DNA of 64,000 bases from JABGPL01 sp964387885 (GTDB lineage Bacteria > Electryoneota > AABM5-125-24 > Hatepunaeales > Hatepunaeaceae). Shown here in pieces: positions 53,232 through 61,856 of this stretch; the stretch's first letter is position 1, and each line of letters starts with the position of its first letter. Made by a program: the position numbers and the translations under genes. The notes below the pieces were generated by a model. It was not told where the DNA came from. It saw only the letters and a list, made by a program, of their open reading frames with translations, and did not search any database. The stretch covers positions 23,682 through 87,681 of the forward strand of contig CAYLYZ010000005.1 in the NCBI GenBank assembly GCA_964387885.1, given 5' to 3'.

Positions 53232-56200
53232 CGTATTGCCAGGTTTTTTTCATTAACAATCTTGCTGTTGTTTTTTCTTGGCACTGCTTTCGCAGACATT
53301 AACAATCAAGATTTAACAGCAATTCAACAATCCATTCTTGACAAGCTTTCAAATCAAGAGCAGATAACCCCTGAAGAGAAAGCACAACTACTTGAATGGA
53401 ACATTCTTGAGCCCGGTTCACCTCGCATTCCCAATCGCGACGGTCGCGGCGGACCGGATGATTACGGCTACCGATGGGAGGATTCTGATGAAGAGGAAAC
53501 AGACCTTGAGTATAACTGGATTGAGATAAACGAAATTGGAACAGCCGTGGGGCTTAGAGATGATGAATCAACACGCGATATTGATATAGGATTCCCCTTC
53601 CCGTTTTACAATGACGGCTATCGTTATGGTGATTATGAACAATTTAGAATCTCTTCTAACGGATACATTACCTTTGGAAATAATCGTTCAAACTGGGATC
53701 ATCGCAACCAGGAATTCCCAAGTCGACGCGATCCTAAGCTGGTAGTTGCTCCTCTCTGGATTGACCTTAATCCAGCTCGCGAGGAAATAATCTATTATTG
53801 GACGAATGAAGACAATGACATGCTCGTTGTCGAGTGGGACAATGTGCCGATATTTCCTCACGGATTCTATTATCCTCAGGGCTGTCCTGACGATGATATT
53901 GATCTTGGTCCAAAGAAATTTCAGCTTATTCTCCATGCCAATGGAACCATCATATTCCAGTACCATGATGATAATCCTCCTCTTAATCAGGGTGTTATCG
54001 GTATTCAGGATCGTCAAGGTCGTGTGGGTTTAACCGTTGCTTCAAATGAGGAATTTGTCCATCCCGGACTTGCGGTTAGAATCGGCTTCAGTTATGGCGA
54101 GATCAATGGGACGGTAACGAGTTCGGAAGATGAATCACCTATAGAAGGTGCTACCGTTACTCTTTCCAATAATGCCGTAACCGAAACGGATGAAAATGGA
54201 GTTTACGTTTTTGAGAATGTCTGGACAGGTGATTACACTATTTCTGTTATCGCAGCTGGTTTTATCGATATTACTACCGAAGAATTTTCAAATGTCGATA
54301 CGCCTGAATTGACGGTTAATATAGAATTAGAACCCGCCGATTTCGGTGGTGGTGATGAATATGACACGCCTGGTACAGCTAATAACATATTCACTGATGG
54401 CATATTGTTGTACATTGCAGACGGTGAATCGGGATTGCGAATTTTCGACCTTTCAGATCAGGAAAATATTGTCGAAATCGGCTCCGCTGATACGCCAGGC
54501 GATGCTCTTTCAGTGTATGTTCATGGCAATTTTGCTTATGTTTGTGACGGTCCCGAAGGTTTGGTGACTGTAAATGTTTCTGATCCGGAGAATCCAGTTA
54601 TTGTTGGAACTTACGGTTCTCCTGGAATTGCTTATTTTGTAAACATTGCTGGTAATCTTGCCTACCTCGCAGATGGTGAAACCGGAATGCAGATCATAAA
54701 CATTGAAGATCCTGAGAATCCGGTACTGGTGGGTACTTATAATACACCTGGTGTTGCAATATACGTCACAGTGATTGAGAATAATGCATATGTTGCCGAT
54801 ATGGATGGTGGATTTTTCATCATTAATATCTCTGATCCCCAAAATCCAGCATTAATCGGCTCATTTGACACCGAAGGCACTGTTTACAACTTCCATGTAT
54901 CAGGAAATTATGTGTGCATGGTTGATGGCAATGGAGGAATTCTAATTCTTGATATATCGGATCCTGAGAATATTGTGGTTGAAGAAACACATGATACGCC
55001 GGGAGCTGTCATCTCAATATATTTCCTCGCAGGATTTGCATACGTTATCGATGATGAAAACGGATTCTTTCTGGTAGACATTTCAGATCCCGCGAATAGT
55101 GTCCTTGTCGGTCAATACGAGATTGAAGGTGCATTGTGGATTATTGCCATTGGTGATTACGCCTATATTGCCGTCGGTGATGGCGGTTTCGTTGTCGTGG
55201 ATTGTTCGAATATGACAGGAAATCCGATAGCGTTGGAAATTACCTCACCGAGTGACGGTTCTGAGTGGAGTGTTGGAAACACATTGGAATTCCGGTGGAG
55301 TCCGAGTGCCAGATACGGAATTGACAGTTCTATCATTTCATACTCAACTAATGGTGGTGGTAATTGGACGGAAATAGTAACACTGGAGGGAGATGTTACA
55401 CAATATGACTGGGAAATTCCGGAGCTTTATTCACAGAATTTCCAGGTACGGATAATATGTAATGATCTTCGAGGAAACCATTTAACGAGTGTTGTTCAGG
55501 GAATGACAGTATCTGCTGTTGAGGGTGAGGTCGATGAACCTCTGATTGGCGGCTGGAACATGATAAGCTTCCCACTGATCCCCGATGATCCTCACGTTGA
55601 TGCAGTTATTAGTGATGACCTGATAGAAAATGCTATATTTGCTGTTTATCAGTTTGATTACTGGGTTGGATTTGAAAGGGTGGAAGAAGTCGAGTGTGGA
55701 CCAGGATACTGGATGGTGGTCGCTCATGACACATCATTCTTCTCAATGGAGGGGGAGGCAAATCAGGATACGGTTGTGTTTGATCTGACAATCGCCTGGA
55801 ACATGATCGGATGCCCATTCCCGACCGAGATACCGCTTTCAGATGTGCTCTATCGATTTGAAGACCAGTTGTATACAGAGGGCGAGGCTGTCGAAGCTGA
55901 GCTGATAGCCCCCATGCTTTATGGTTATCGTCAACAAGTCGGATATTTTGAATCGCAGGAGTTAGCACCATTTTATGGATACTGGTTCCTGGTCCCGGTT
56001 GAAGGACTCCAGATGGTAATTCCACCTCCTGATCCAATGAACGGACCGGGTCGAGATGATCCGGATGAAATGAGTCCAAGTGAAACATGGGAATTTCCAA
56101 TAATTACCACCAAAGATGGCGTCTCAGATATGATCACCACGCTTGGATCAAATTTCATGGCTTCGGATAGTTTCGATGCTGAATATGACTTTCTTGAACC

Positions 56201-56819
56201 TTTGCCTGCTCCGGAAGCAGATGTTCTGAAATCCTATTTTGTACACGAAGATTGGCTGCCACAGATAGGAAGCCAGTTCAACCATGACATACGCGGAGTA
56301 ATGGACGATGAAACCCAGGAATGGGCATTAACCATCGAGGTTGAAGAACCTGGTGAGGTTACGATTACCTGGCCGGCAATAGTTTCCAAACCTCTCGATG
56401 GTTATGTTTACATCCTCGAGGATCCTATTACAAATCAAACGCTGAATATGCTTGAGGTCGACAGTTATGTAATTAACATCGAAGATTCAACCCGCATTGT
56501 TAACATTCGCGTGACAGCTCCATTAAAGGCAGAGGATGTTGCAAGACCGGTTCCGGGAAGATATGCACTAATGAATGCATATCCGAATCCATTCAATTCT
56601 GCAACCTCAATCGATTATAACATGGCTGCGGGATCTGATATATACATTGAGGTTTATGACATTTCTGGAAGCCGTCTTGTTACATTAGTGGATAGTTACC
56701 TACCTGCCGGACAGCATCAGGTTGTATGGGATGCAAAAGAAACTCCGGGTGGGATTTATTTTATTAGAATGTCAACACCTGACTTCACTACCACCAGGAA
56801 AGTGGTTCTGATGAAGTAA
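53229..56819 (+). CDS. Giant secreted LVIVD-repeat protein with sorting domain
   Basis: 1196 residues from TTG at 53229. GGGGAGG lies six bases before it, whereas the in-frame ATG at 53214 lies within that ribosome site. Signal peptide (about 1-22, ending TAFA). Residues about 90-285 form an all-beta domain. GEINGTVTSSEDESPIEGATVTLSNN (about 290-370) is a carboxypeptidase-regulatory-like domain. About seven LVIVD repeats follow (about 375-665; VHGNFAYVCDGPEGLVTVNVSDPENPVIVGTY), folding as a propeller. Then come Ig-like and unknown beta domains, and a sorting domain (NAYPNPFNSATS, last 80 residues). It is probably displayed on the outer surface. A terminator follows. Ligand unknown. Confidence 0.85.
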   Translation: MRIARFFSLTILLLFFLGTAFADINNQDLTAIQQSILDKLSNQEQITPEEKAQLLEWNILEPGSPRIPNRDGRGGPDDYGYRWEDSDEEETDLEYNWIEINEIGTAVGLRDDESTRDIDIGFPFPFYNDGYRYGDYEQFRISSNGYITFGNNRSNWDHRNQEFPSRRDPKLVVAPLWIDLNPAREEIIYYWTNEDNDMLVVEWDNVPIFPHGFYYPQGCPDDDIDLGPKKFQLILHANGTIIFQYHDDNPPLNQGVIGIQDRQGRVGLTVASNEEFVHPGLAVRIGFSYGEINGTVTSSEDESPIEGATVTLSNNAVTETDENGVYVFENVWTGDYTISVIAAGFIDITTEEFSNVDTPELTVNIELEPADFGGGDEYDTPGTANNIFTDGILLYIADGESGLRIFDLSDQENIVEIGSADTPGDALSVYVHGNFAYVCDGPEGLVTVNVSDPENPVIVGTYGSPGIAYFVNIAGNLAYLADGETGMQIINIEDPENPVLVGTYNTPGVAIYVTVIENNAYVADMDGGFFIINISDPQNPALIGSFDTEGTVYNFHVSGNYVCMVDGNGGILILDISDPENIVVEETHDTPGAVISIYFLAGFAYVIDDENGFFLVDISDPANSVLVGQYEIEGALWIIAIGDYAYIAVGDGGFVVVDCSNMTGNPIALEITSPSDGSEWSVGNTLEFRWSPSARYGIDSSIISYSTNGGGNWTEIVTLEGDVTQYDWEIPELYSQNFQVRIICNDLRGNHLTSVVQGMTVSAVEGEVDEPLIGGWNMISFPLIPDDPHVDAVISDDLIENAIFAVYQFDYWVGFERVEEVECGPGYWMVVAHDTSFFSMEGEANQDTVVFDLTIAWNMIGCPFPTEIPLSDVLYRFEDQLYTEGEAVEAELIAPMLYGYRQQVGYFESQELAPFYGYWFLVPVEGLQMVIPPPDPMNGPGRDDPDEMSPSETWEFPIITTKDGVSDMITTLGSNFMASDSFDAEYDFLEPLPAPEADVLKSYFVHEDWLPQIGSQFNHDIRGVMDDETQEWALTIEVEEPGEVTITWPAIVSKPLDGYVYILEDPITNQTLNMLEVDSYVINIEDSTRIVNIRVTAPLKAEDVARPVPGRYALMNAYPNPFNSATSIDYNMAAGSDIYIEVYDISGSRLVTLVDSYLPAGQHQVVWDAKETPGGIYFIRMSTPDFTTTRKVVLMK

Positions 56820-56850
56820 AACCCAGTCTCAATGTGGCTTGACATTCCCT

Positions 56851-56883
56851 GCGCGACCGGTTCAAGCTAGTCGCGCTTTTTTT
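56851..56883 (+). terminator. Intrinsic terminator of the LVIVD-protein gene
   Basis: GCGCGAC (56851-56857), a 12-base loop, GTCGCGC (56870-56876), then seven T residues (56877-56883), 32 bases after the stop. Confidence 0.9.
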
Positions 56884-57106
56884 AAGTTCATTTTTATTTA
56901 TATTTATAACAGTGCTTGAAAATATTTTCGCATGTTAATTGAAAGTGGTTACTGCCTGATTTCAAGCGAAGCGTAATCTGGCAGTTTACATTCACTTCGT
57001 TCATTTGAAAACAGCCAGAAACTTCATAAGTATCTATACGAAAATACTTTTGAGCCTTGTTATAAATAACAATAAAGATTGAGATTACTCATCGGAGGTC
57101 TGTTTC

Positions 57107-57697
57107 ATGTTTCACTCAATATCGGAAAATGTAAAAGCGAAAATGCACGAACTTGAGGCAATTGATGCGAAAGACAGAATAGACGGCACACCTCGAATGC
57201 AGCGATTGAGACAAATCCCCCCGGAAACCGGTCGGTTCATTTCTCTGCTCGCAATGAGTTCTCCTCCGGGCAGATGTGTTGAAATAGGTACAAGTGCTGG
57301 ATATTCGACGATATGGTTGGCTCTGGCATGCAGGGAAGTTGGCAGAAAACTTATTACGTATGAGAACCTGCCAGAGAAGGTTATTCTCGCACGGGAAACT
57401 ATAGCAGCAGCTCAGATGTTAGACACCGTAAAGCTCGTCCATGGTGATGCACTGGAGCATCTTACATCGCTCGATGAAATTGCGTTTTGTTTCTTAGATG
57501 CTGAAAAGGAAATATACCTTGAATGTTATGAGCTTTTAATTCCTCGTTTGGTAAGTGGAGGATTGCTTGTTGCGGATAATGCCATCAACCACCGAAAAAC
57601 TCTTGCGTCAACGATTAACAGGGCCGAGTCTGACAGAAGAGTAGATGCAATGGTCGTCCCAATCGGGAAAGGGGAACTGGTTTGTCGAAAAATATAA
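57107..57697 (+). CDS. O-methyltransferase-like class I SAM protein
   Basis: 196 residues. The SAM-binding motif CVEIGTSAGYSTIWLALA (about 57-74) is followed by YENLPEKVILARETIAAAQM (acidic end of strand 2) and KLVHGDALEHL. CFLDAEKEIYLECYELLIPRLVSGGLLVADNAINH matches the DxDK-type motif of catechol/caffeoyl-CoA O-methyltransferases (here LDAEK, with a plausible metal-site Asp). Substrate not deducible. GGAGG lies nine bases before the ATG. The next methyltransferase gene overlaps by 16 bases, so they are co-transcribed. Confidence 0.8.
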   Translation: MFHSISENVKAKMHELEAIDAKDRIDGTPRMQRLRQIPPETGRFISLLAMSSPPGRCVEIGTSAGYSTIWLALACREVGRKLITYENLPEKVILARETIAAAQMLDTVKLVHGDALEHLTSLDEIAFCFLDAEKEIYLECYELLIPRLVSGGLLVADNAINHRKTLASTINRAESDRRVDAMVVPIGKGELVCRKI

Positions 57698-58326
57698 TAA
57701 ATCCGAAAGAAGTGGTCAGAACTGGCTACGACAAAGTCTCTTTCGCTTATCAAAAAGACACTATCTCTAAGGATGAAGAAAAGTACATCCAATACTCAGA
57801 ATGGATTGGCAAAGTAATATCGTTGCTGCCTGGTGGAGGAAAAGCACTTGACCTCGGCTGTGGTTGTGGTGTTCCGGGAACTCAAATTATGTGCAATCAT
57901 TTTGACACAACCGGAGTTGATATTTCACCGGTGCAGATAAAAAGAGCTCAAAAGCTTGTCCCGAAAGCAGAATTTAAATGCGCAGATATAACCGAGTTGA
58001 AATATACCGAATCCTCCTTTGAAACTATAGTCTCCCTGTATGCAATCATTCATGTTCCTCTTGAAGAGCATTACGCGCTGCTGGAAAAAATCCACCGATG
58101 GTTAAGACCGGGAGGATATCTCCTCTTAATTGCCGGTTCGGAAAAAGATACAGTAATCATAGAGGATTGGTTCGAAGTAAAAGGTGGAACAATGTACTGG
58201 AGTCATGCTGACAGGGATACTTACCGTAAATGGTTAACAGAAATTGGTTTCGAGCTCCTCTGGGACAGGTTTATCCCGGAAGATGATCATGGGCATCCGT
58301 TGTTTTTAGGGAGGAAGAAGGCTTGA
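57682..58326 (+). CDS. Class I SAM-dependent methyltransferase
   Basis: 214 residues, starting at TTG inside the preceding gene, with GGGG about ten bases upstream. The methyltransferase core is clear: ALDLGCGCGVPGTQIM (motif I), TTGVDISPVQIKRAQ (motif II), FKCADITEL, and SFETIVSLYAIIHVPLEEHYALLEKIHRWLRPGGYLLLI. The N-terminal 40 residues are helical, and the C-terminal WSHADRDTYRKWLTEIGFELLWDRFIPE is typical of small-molecule methyltransferases. Substrate unknown. An inverted repeat follows the stop. Confidence 0.85.
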   Translation: MSKNIINPKEVVRTGYDKVSFAYQKDTISKDEEKYIQYSEWIGKVISLLPGGGKALDLGCGCGVPGTQIMCNHFDTTGVDISPVQIKRAQKLVPKAEFKCADITELKYTESSFETIVSLYAIIHVPLEEHYALLEKIHRWLRPGGYLLLIAGSEKDTVIIEDWFEVKGGTMYWSHADRDTYRKWLTEIGFELLWDRFIPEDDHGHPLFLGRKKA

Positions 58327-58328
58327 TT

Positions 58329-58378
58329 TGTATCAATATTTCTGATACTTTATTGCATGTTTCAGAAATAATGATACA
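58329..58378. promoter_or_regulatory. 17-base-arm inverted repeat upstream of the restriction-modification pair
   Basis: TGTATCAATATTTCTGA (58329-58345) and TCAGAAATAATGATACA (58362-58378) are reverse complements apart from one base, with a 16-base loop. It starts right after the methyltransferase stop at 58326. It may end the preceding transcript or be an operator for the restriction-modification genes. Confidence 0.55.
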
Positions 58379-58402
58379 TTTCAAAGTTTACAAAAACAAT
58401 TG

Positions 58403-58418
58403 AAAGAGTAGACTCTTT
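58403..58418 (+). promoter_or_regulatory. Palindrome overlapping the ribosome site of the DNA methyltransferase
   Basis: AAAGAGT-AG-ACTCTTT ends one base before the ATG at 58420 and covers the only Shine-Dalgarno-like sequence. It may be an operator or an RNA hairpin that limits translation, a common way to time methyltransferase expression. Confidence 0.5.
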
Positions 58419-58419
58419 A

Positions 58420-59712
58420 ATGAAGAAACCAGACACAAAACACCTTATCGTAAATGGTGATTCAAGAGTAATGGACGACGTTGGAAATAAATCCGTCCAA
58501 CTTGTGGTTACCTCCCCACCTTACTGGCAATTAAAAGACTACGGAAGTTCGAATCAGATCGGATTTAACGACACATATGAAGAATACATTAACAACCTGA
58601 ACCTTGTTTGGAATGAGTGCTGCCGTGTCCTTGAGAATGGCTGCAGGCTCTGTGTTAACATTGGTGATCAATTTGCCAGATCTGTTTATTACGGTCGCTA
58701 TAAAGTGATCCCGATCAGAACAGAAATAATAAAGTTCTGTGAAACAATCGGTTTCGACTATATGGGCGCGATCATCTGGCAAAAAGTAACAACCACAAAT
58801 ACTACTGGTGGTGCAACGATTATGGGATCATTTCCGTATCCGAGAAATGGTATCCTAAAGATTGATTATGAATTTATTTTATTGTTCAAAAAAGGTGGCA
58901 AACCAATACCGATTGACAAGGAAAGGAAAGAAGAATCGAAATTAACAAAGGAGGAATGGAACACATATTTCACCGGACATTGGAATTTCGCTGGTGAAAA
59001 ACAAAACAAGCACCTGGCAATGTTCCCGCCTGAATTGCCAAAACGCTTGATTAAGATGTTCACGTTTGTTGGTGACACTGTACTTGATCCATTTCTTGGA
59101 AGTGGTACAACCTCATTAGTTGCGAGTCAACTAGGTAGAAATTCAATTGGCTACGAAATTAATTCGGAAATCATCCCGGTAATAAATGGTAAGTTGGGAT
59201 GTGACGATAACACACTCTTTAAGGACTCTTCATATCATTTCTGCACCCAATCGGATATTAAAGAACAAGTTTTACATTGTAGAAAGGAGCTTCCCTATAG
59301 CTTTAAAGATACCGTAAAGATGGATAGAAAGGTTGATCCTAAAAAGCTCCAATACGGATCGAAGATTGATGGCCATTCCGGTGAAAGAGAGGAATATTTC
59401 TCCGTAAAAGATATTATATCTCCCGAAATTTTACTTCTGACCAACGGTCTACGTATACGACTAATTGGTGTTAAAGAGAATAAGACCACTAACGGTAGTG
59501 CAATATCTTTCCTGAAAAACATCCTTAGAGGGCAGAAAATATTTCTAAAGCACGACGAAATCAAATACGACAAAGACAACAATCTTTTCTGTTATGCATA
59601 CCTGAAGAACAAGACATTTATCAATATGCATTTGATTAAAAATAGAATGGTTCTAATTGATAAAGAGATTGATTATAAATACAAAGACAAATTCCTGAAA
59701 CTATTGAGATAA
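58420..59712 (+). CDS. Type II DNA methyltransferase with C-terminal degenerate SNase-like domain
   Basis: 430 residues. Motif IV TSPPYW (31-36) precedes motif I DPFLGSGTT (223-231), the beta-class order; SPPY is typical of N4-cytosine or N6-adenine amino methyltransferases. The target-recognition region is about 130-210. From about 335 to the end the sequence resembles a staphylococcal-nuclease OB fold (LRIRLIGVKENKT ... SFLKNILRGQKIFL ... YDKDNNLFCYAYLKNKTFINMHLIKNRM), but the Asp/Glu and Arg residues of the SNase active site are not visible, so it is likely a binding domain. The next gene, after one base, is the cognate endonuclease. It methylates the host's own sites. Confidence 0.85.
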   Translation: MKKPDTKHLIVNGDSRVMDDVGNKSVQLVVTSPPYWQLKDYGSSNQIGFNDTYEEYINNLNLVWNECCRVLENGCRLCVNIGDQFARSVYYGRYKVIPIRTEIIKFCETIGFDYMGAIIWQKVTTTNTTGGATIMGSFPYPRNGILKIDYEFILLFKKGGKPIPIDKERKEESKLTKEEWNTYFTGHWNFAGEKQNKHLAMFPPELPKRLIKMFTFVGDTVLDPFLGSGTTSLVASQLGRNSIGYEINSEIIPVINGKLGCDDNTLFKDSSYHFCTQSDIKEQVLHCRKELPYSFKDTVKMDRKVDPKKLQYGSKIDGHSGEREEYFSVKDIISPEILLLTNGLRIRLIGVKENKTTNGSAISFLKNILRGQKIFLKHDEIKYDKDNNLFCYAYLKNKTFINMHLIKNRMVLIDKEIDYKYKDKFLKLLR

Positions 59713-59713
59713 A

Positions 59714-60421
59714 ATGGAAAAAAGCCCTGTAAAGCAAGCCAAGAACTTTGGTAACAAAGAGTTCCTTTTGAATTACGTAAATAGAAGATGGGGTTTGACT
59801 AAAACCAGTAAAGTTGGTGAAGTCATGGCTTTGATCCGCGAATGTCAACCAAGAACTCTTGAAGAATGGGAAAAGTGGTATTTCGAGAACGCTTATACGA
59901 AAACCAAGAAACCCAATAAAATAACAAAAAACATATTATCCGAACTTGGTGAAAGACTTTATGTTAAACTAAATGAGATTGTAATTCCTCAGATCACTGA
60001 TGCTATCAGGACACTAACCTTGCAAGACTGTCTGGACTATGTTTATCAACTTACTATTCATAGAACTTTTGATGGTTTTCTCACTGAGAAATCTGTTATA
60101 AATGATAACCTTGCAAAGAAATTTCCTGAGGTCAATTTTGAGGAATCAGATCCAGAATTAGATCATGCTGGAGATATTGATTATATTGGTAAAGTTGGGG
60201 ACTATTCGTTCGGAATCCAAATAAAACCGGTAACCGCAAATGCTAATTTGGGTAATTACGATGTAACTGCAAGAATGGAGGCTAGTTTCCGAGCTTTTCA
60301 AGATGAATATGGTGGTAAAGTCTTCATAGTTTGTAGTATTAATGACAATATTGCGAATTCCGGAATAATAAAAGACATTAAAGCAGAAATCAAGAGACTC
60401 AAGAAACATAAGCCTGATTGA
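59714..60421 (+). CDS. Type II restriction endonuclease, MjaI-like
   Basis: 235 residues. The adjacent methyltransferase and the sequence suggest the MjaI family of CTAG-cutting endonucleases; I assign it from memory of the family pattern. A PD-(D/E)xK-like site can be drawn as Glu125 (FLTEKSVIN), Asp156 (DIDYIGKVGDYSF) and Gln169-x-Lys171 (GIQIKP). The N-terminal half is helical and rich in Lys, Trp and Tyr, likely for DNA contact. The ATG is one base after the methyltransferase stop. It would cut unmethylated foreign DNA. Recognition of CTAG is inference. Confidence 0.6.
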   Translation: MEKSPVKQAKNFGNKEFLLNYVNRRWGLTKTSKVGEVMALIRECQPRTLEEWEKWYFENAYTKTKKPNKITKNILSELGERLYVKLNEIVIPQITDAIRTLTLQDCLDYVYQLTIHRTFDGFLTEKSVINDNLAKKFPEVNFEESDPELDHAGDIDYIGKVGDYSFGIQIKPVTANANLGNYDVTARMEASFRAFQDEYGGKVFIVCSINDNIANSGIIKDIKAEIKRLKKHKPD

Positions 60422-60451
60422 TTCACTATTTGTTCTGAAATATTATCGAAC

Positions 60452-61117
60452 ATGTCCGAATCCGCACTCATAATATTCCTGAAAACCAAAATCATCAGTG
60501 TCTGGAAAGAACACCCAGTGCGAGTCGCTATCGACGGCGTCGATGCATCTGGCAAAACTACACTGGCAGACAAACTGGTTGAGCCATTGAAAGAGAGCGG
60601 TAGAGAGGTCATCCGCGCATCCATAGATGGCTTCCACAATCCACGAGAAATCCGATACAGGCAGGATCGCAATTCGGCGCGAGGATATTACGAGAATTCG
60701 TTTAACAACCGCGCTATCCTCGACAATTTGTTGCTGCCATTCGGTCCCCAGGGTGACCTGAAATACAGAATCGCTCAATTTAATTACAAAGCTGATATGG
60801 AAGTCCATTTTCCGCTGAAGGTTGCTAAACCGGATTCGATTTTGATTTTTGATGGTGTGTTTTTGTATCATCCCGAATTGTGCAATCATTGGGATTTCGG
60901 TATCTTTGTTGATGTTAGTTTCGATGTAACAATCGAACGTGCTGTTATTCGCGATCAACATCTGTTTGGTTCAGCGGAAGATGTTCACAATATTTACCGG
61001 CAGCGATATATCCCTGGACAAGAGATATATCTGCGGGAACAAAAACCATTGGATCGAGCAGATGTCGTTGTGGATAACAATGATTTTCTGAATCCGATAC
61101 TTAAGTATAAGGTTTAG
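60452..61117 (+). CDS. Uridine-kinase-like P-loop kinase
   Basis: 221 residues. Walker A is GVDASGKTT (29-37), followed by VIRASIDGFHNPREIRYRQ, the substrate loop of the uridine kinase/phosphoribulokinase family. ILIFDGVFLYHPELCNHWDFGIFVDVSFDVTIERAVIRD supplies the Walker B strand and lid Arg, ending GQEIYLREQKPLDRADVVVDNND. Such proteins phosphorylate nucleosides, pantothenate or other small alcohols. The substrate cannot be told from sequence. The ATG has no strong ribosome site. It follows the endonuclease by 30 bases, perhaps without functional link. Confidence 0.8.
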   Translation: MSESALIIFLKTKIISVWKEHPVRVAIDGVDASGKTTLADKLVEPLKESGREVIRASIDGFHNPREIRYRQDRNSARGYYENSFNNRAILDNLLLPFGPQGDLKYRIAQFNYKADMEVHFPLKVAKPDSILIFDGVFLYHPELCNHWDFGIFVDVSFDVTIERAVIRDQHLFGSAEDVHNIYRQRYIPGQEIYLREQKPLDRADVVVDNNDFLNPILKYKV

Positions 61118-61168
61118 AGTCCACGCTTCAGCGTGAATGATTCTCAGGCTGAAACCAGTACTCTAAAC
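61112..61168. repeat. Cloverleaf-like structured element after the kinase gene
   Basis: GTTTAGAGT (61112-61120), which includes the kinase stop codon, pairs with ACTCTAAAC (61160-61168); inside are CACGCT-TCAGCGTG and TTCAG/CTGAA stems. It may be a dispersed repeat or a terminator-like structure. It is not a tRNA, since there is no recognisable anticodon arm or T-loop. Confidence 0.5.
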
Positions 61169-61199
61169 TATGGGATATCGTTCAAATTAGGAGGTAATT

Positions 61200-61835
61200 T
61201 TGCCAGAACCTGTTTACTGTTTCATAGATGATTCACCATTCGAAATAAAACTGTTCAAAAATGTTATCGGTACGGAAAATCATGATATTCATTTCGTTTA
61301 TTCCCACACTTTTGCCGACTGTCAGATACAGCTTGATCAAGCCAATCTTTCACCATCTCTGTTTATACTCGATCTTTACGGAAGACAAGATGGACAAAGA
61401 ATAAACGGTATCCCATCCCTCTCTGAGTTGCAATCTCAGGTGATTGCAATCCCTAACCTGAAACTGGTTTATGACGGGCTAGAGAAATTGGGAGATAATC
61501 CTGATTTGCAGGTTAATGAGTATTTGAAACGATTGTTTGCTGTTTTCAACGGTTGGCGGAACCTGTTTAGAGATCAATGCGTATCACTTGATCAGGGCAG
61601 CCAATATGGAATTTCGAATCTGAAGCAGGTCAGGATGTTTTACCCCGATGCTGCCGCGGTGATGTATACAAGAAAGGGGCTTTTCACTGATGCGATTGAA
61701 TTATTTAAGCATAATTGTGATGGTGTGTTTATCAAGCCGTCCGGCCATGACGACGATGAAATTTATGATGCAACTCGAAAGCAGGCTGCTTCGCTGGTGA
61801 AGGATTGGAAGGAATGCATCAAGAAACAAGTTTAA
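61200..61835 (+). CDS. Atypical receiver-like protein with large insert
   Basis: 211 residues starting at TTG with AGGAGG six bases upstream. The N-terminus matches a response-regulator receiver: CFIDDSPFEIKLF (Asp10/Asp11), PSLFILDLYGRQ (Asp58 at the phosphorylation position), AAAVMYTRKG (Thr157) and GVFIKPSG (Lys179). Between the phosphorylation strand and the Thr strand there are about 95 residues, roughly three times the normal distance, holding a helical insert. No output domain follows. It may bind or sense a partner through the insert. No kinase is adjacent. Confidence 0.6.
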   Translation: MPEPVYCFIDDSPFEIKLFKNVIGTENHDIHFVYSHTFADCQIQLDQANLSPSLFILDLYGRQDGQRINGIPSLSELQSQVIAIPNLKLVYDGLEKLGDNPDLQVNEYLKRLFAVFNGWRNLFRDQCVSLDQGSQYGISNLKQVRMFYPDAAAVMYTRKGLFTDAIELFKHNCDGVFIKPSGHDDDEIYDATRKQAASLVKDWKECIKKQV

Positions 61836-61856
61836 TCAGATCAGGGTTTCAGGCAT

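Noticed and set aside
61112..61168. Cloverleaf-like fold suggesting a tRNA
   Set aside because: The arm includes the kinase stop codon, and no T-loop, anticodon arm or acceptor end pattern is present.
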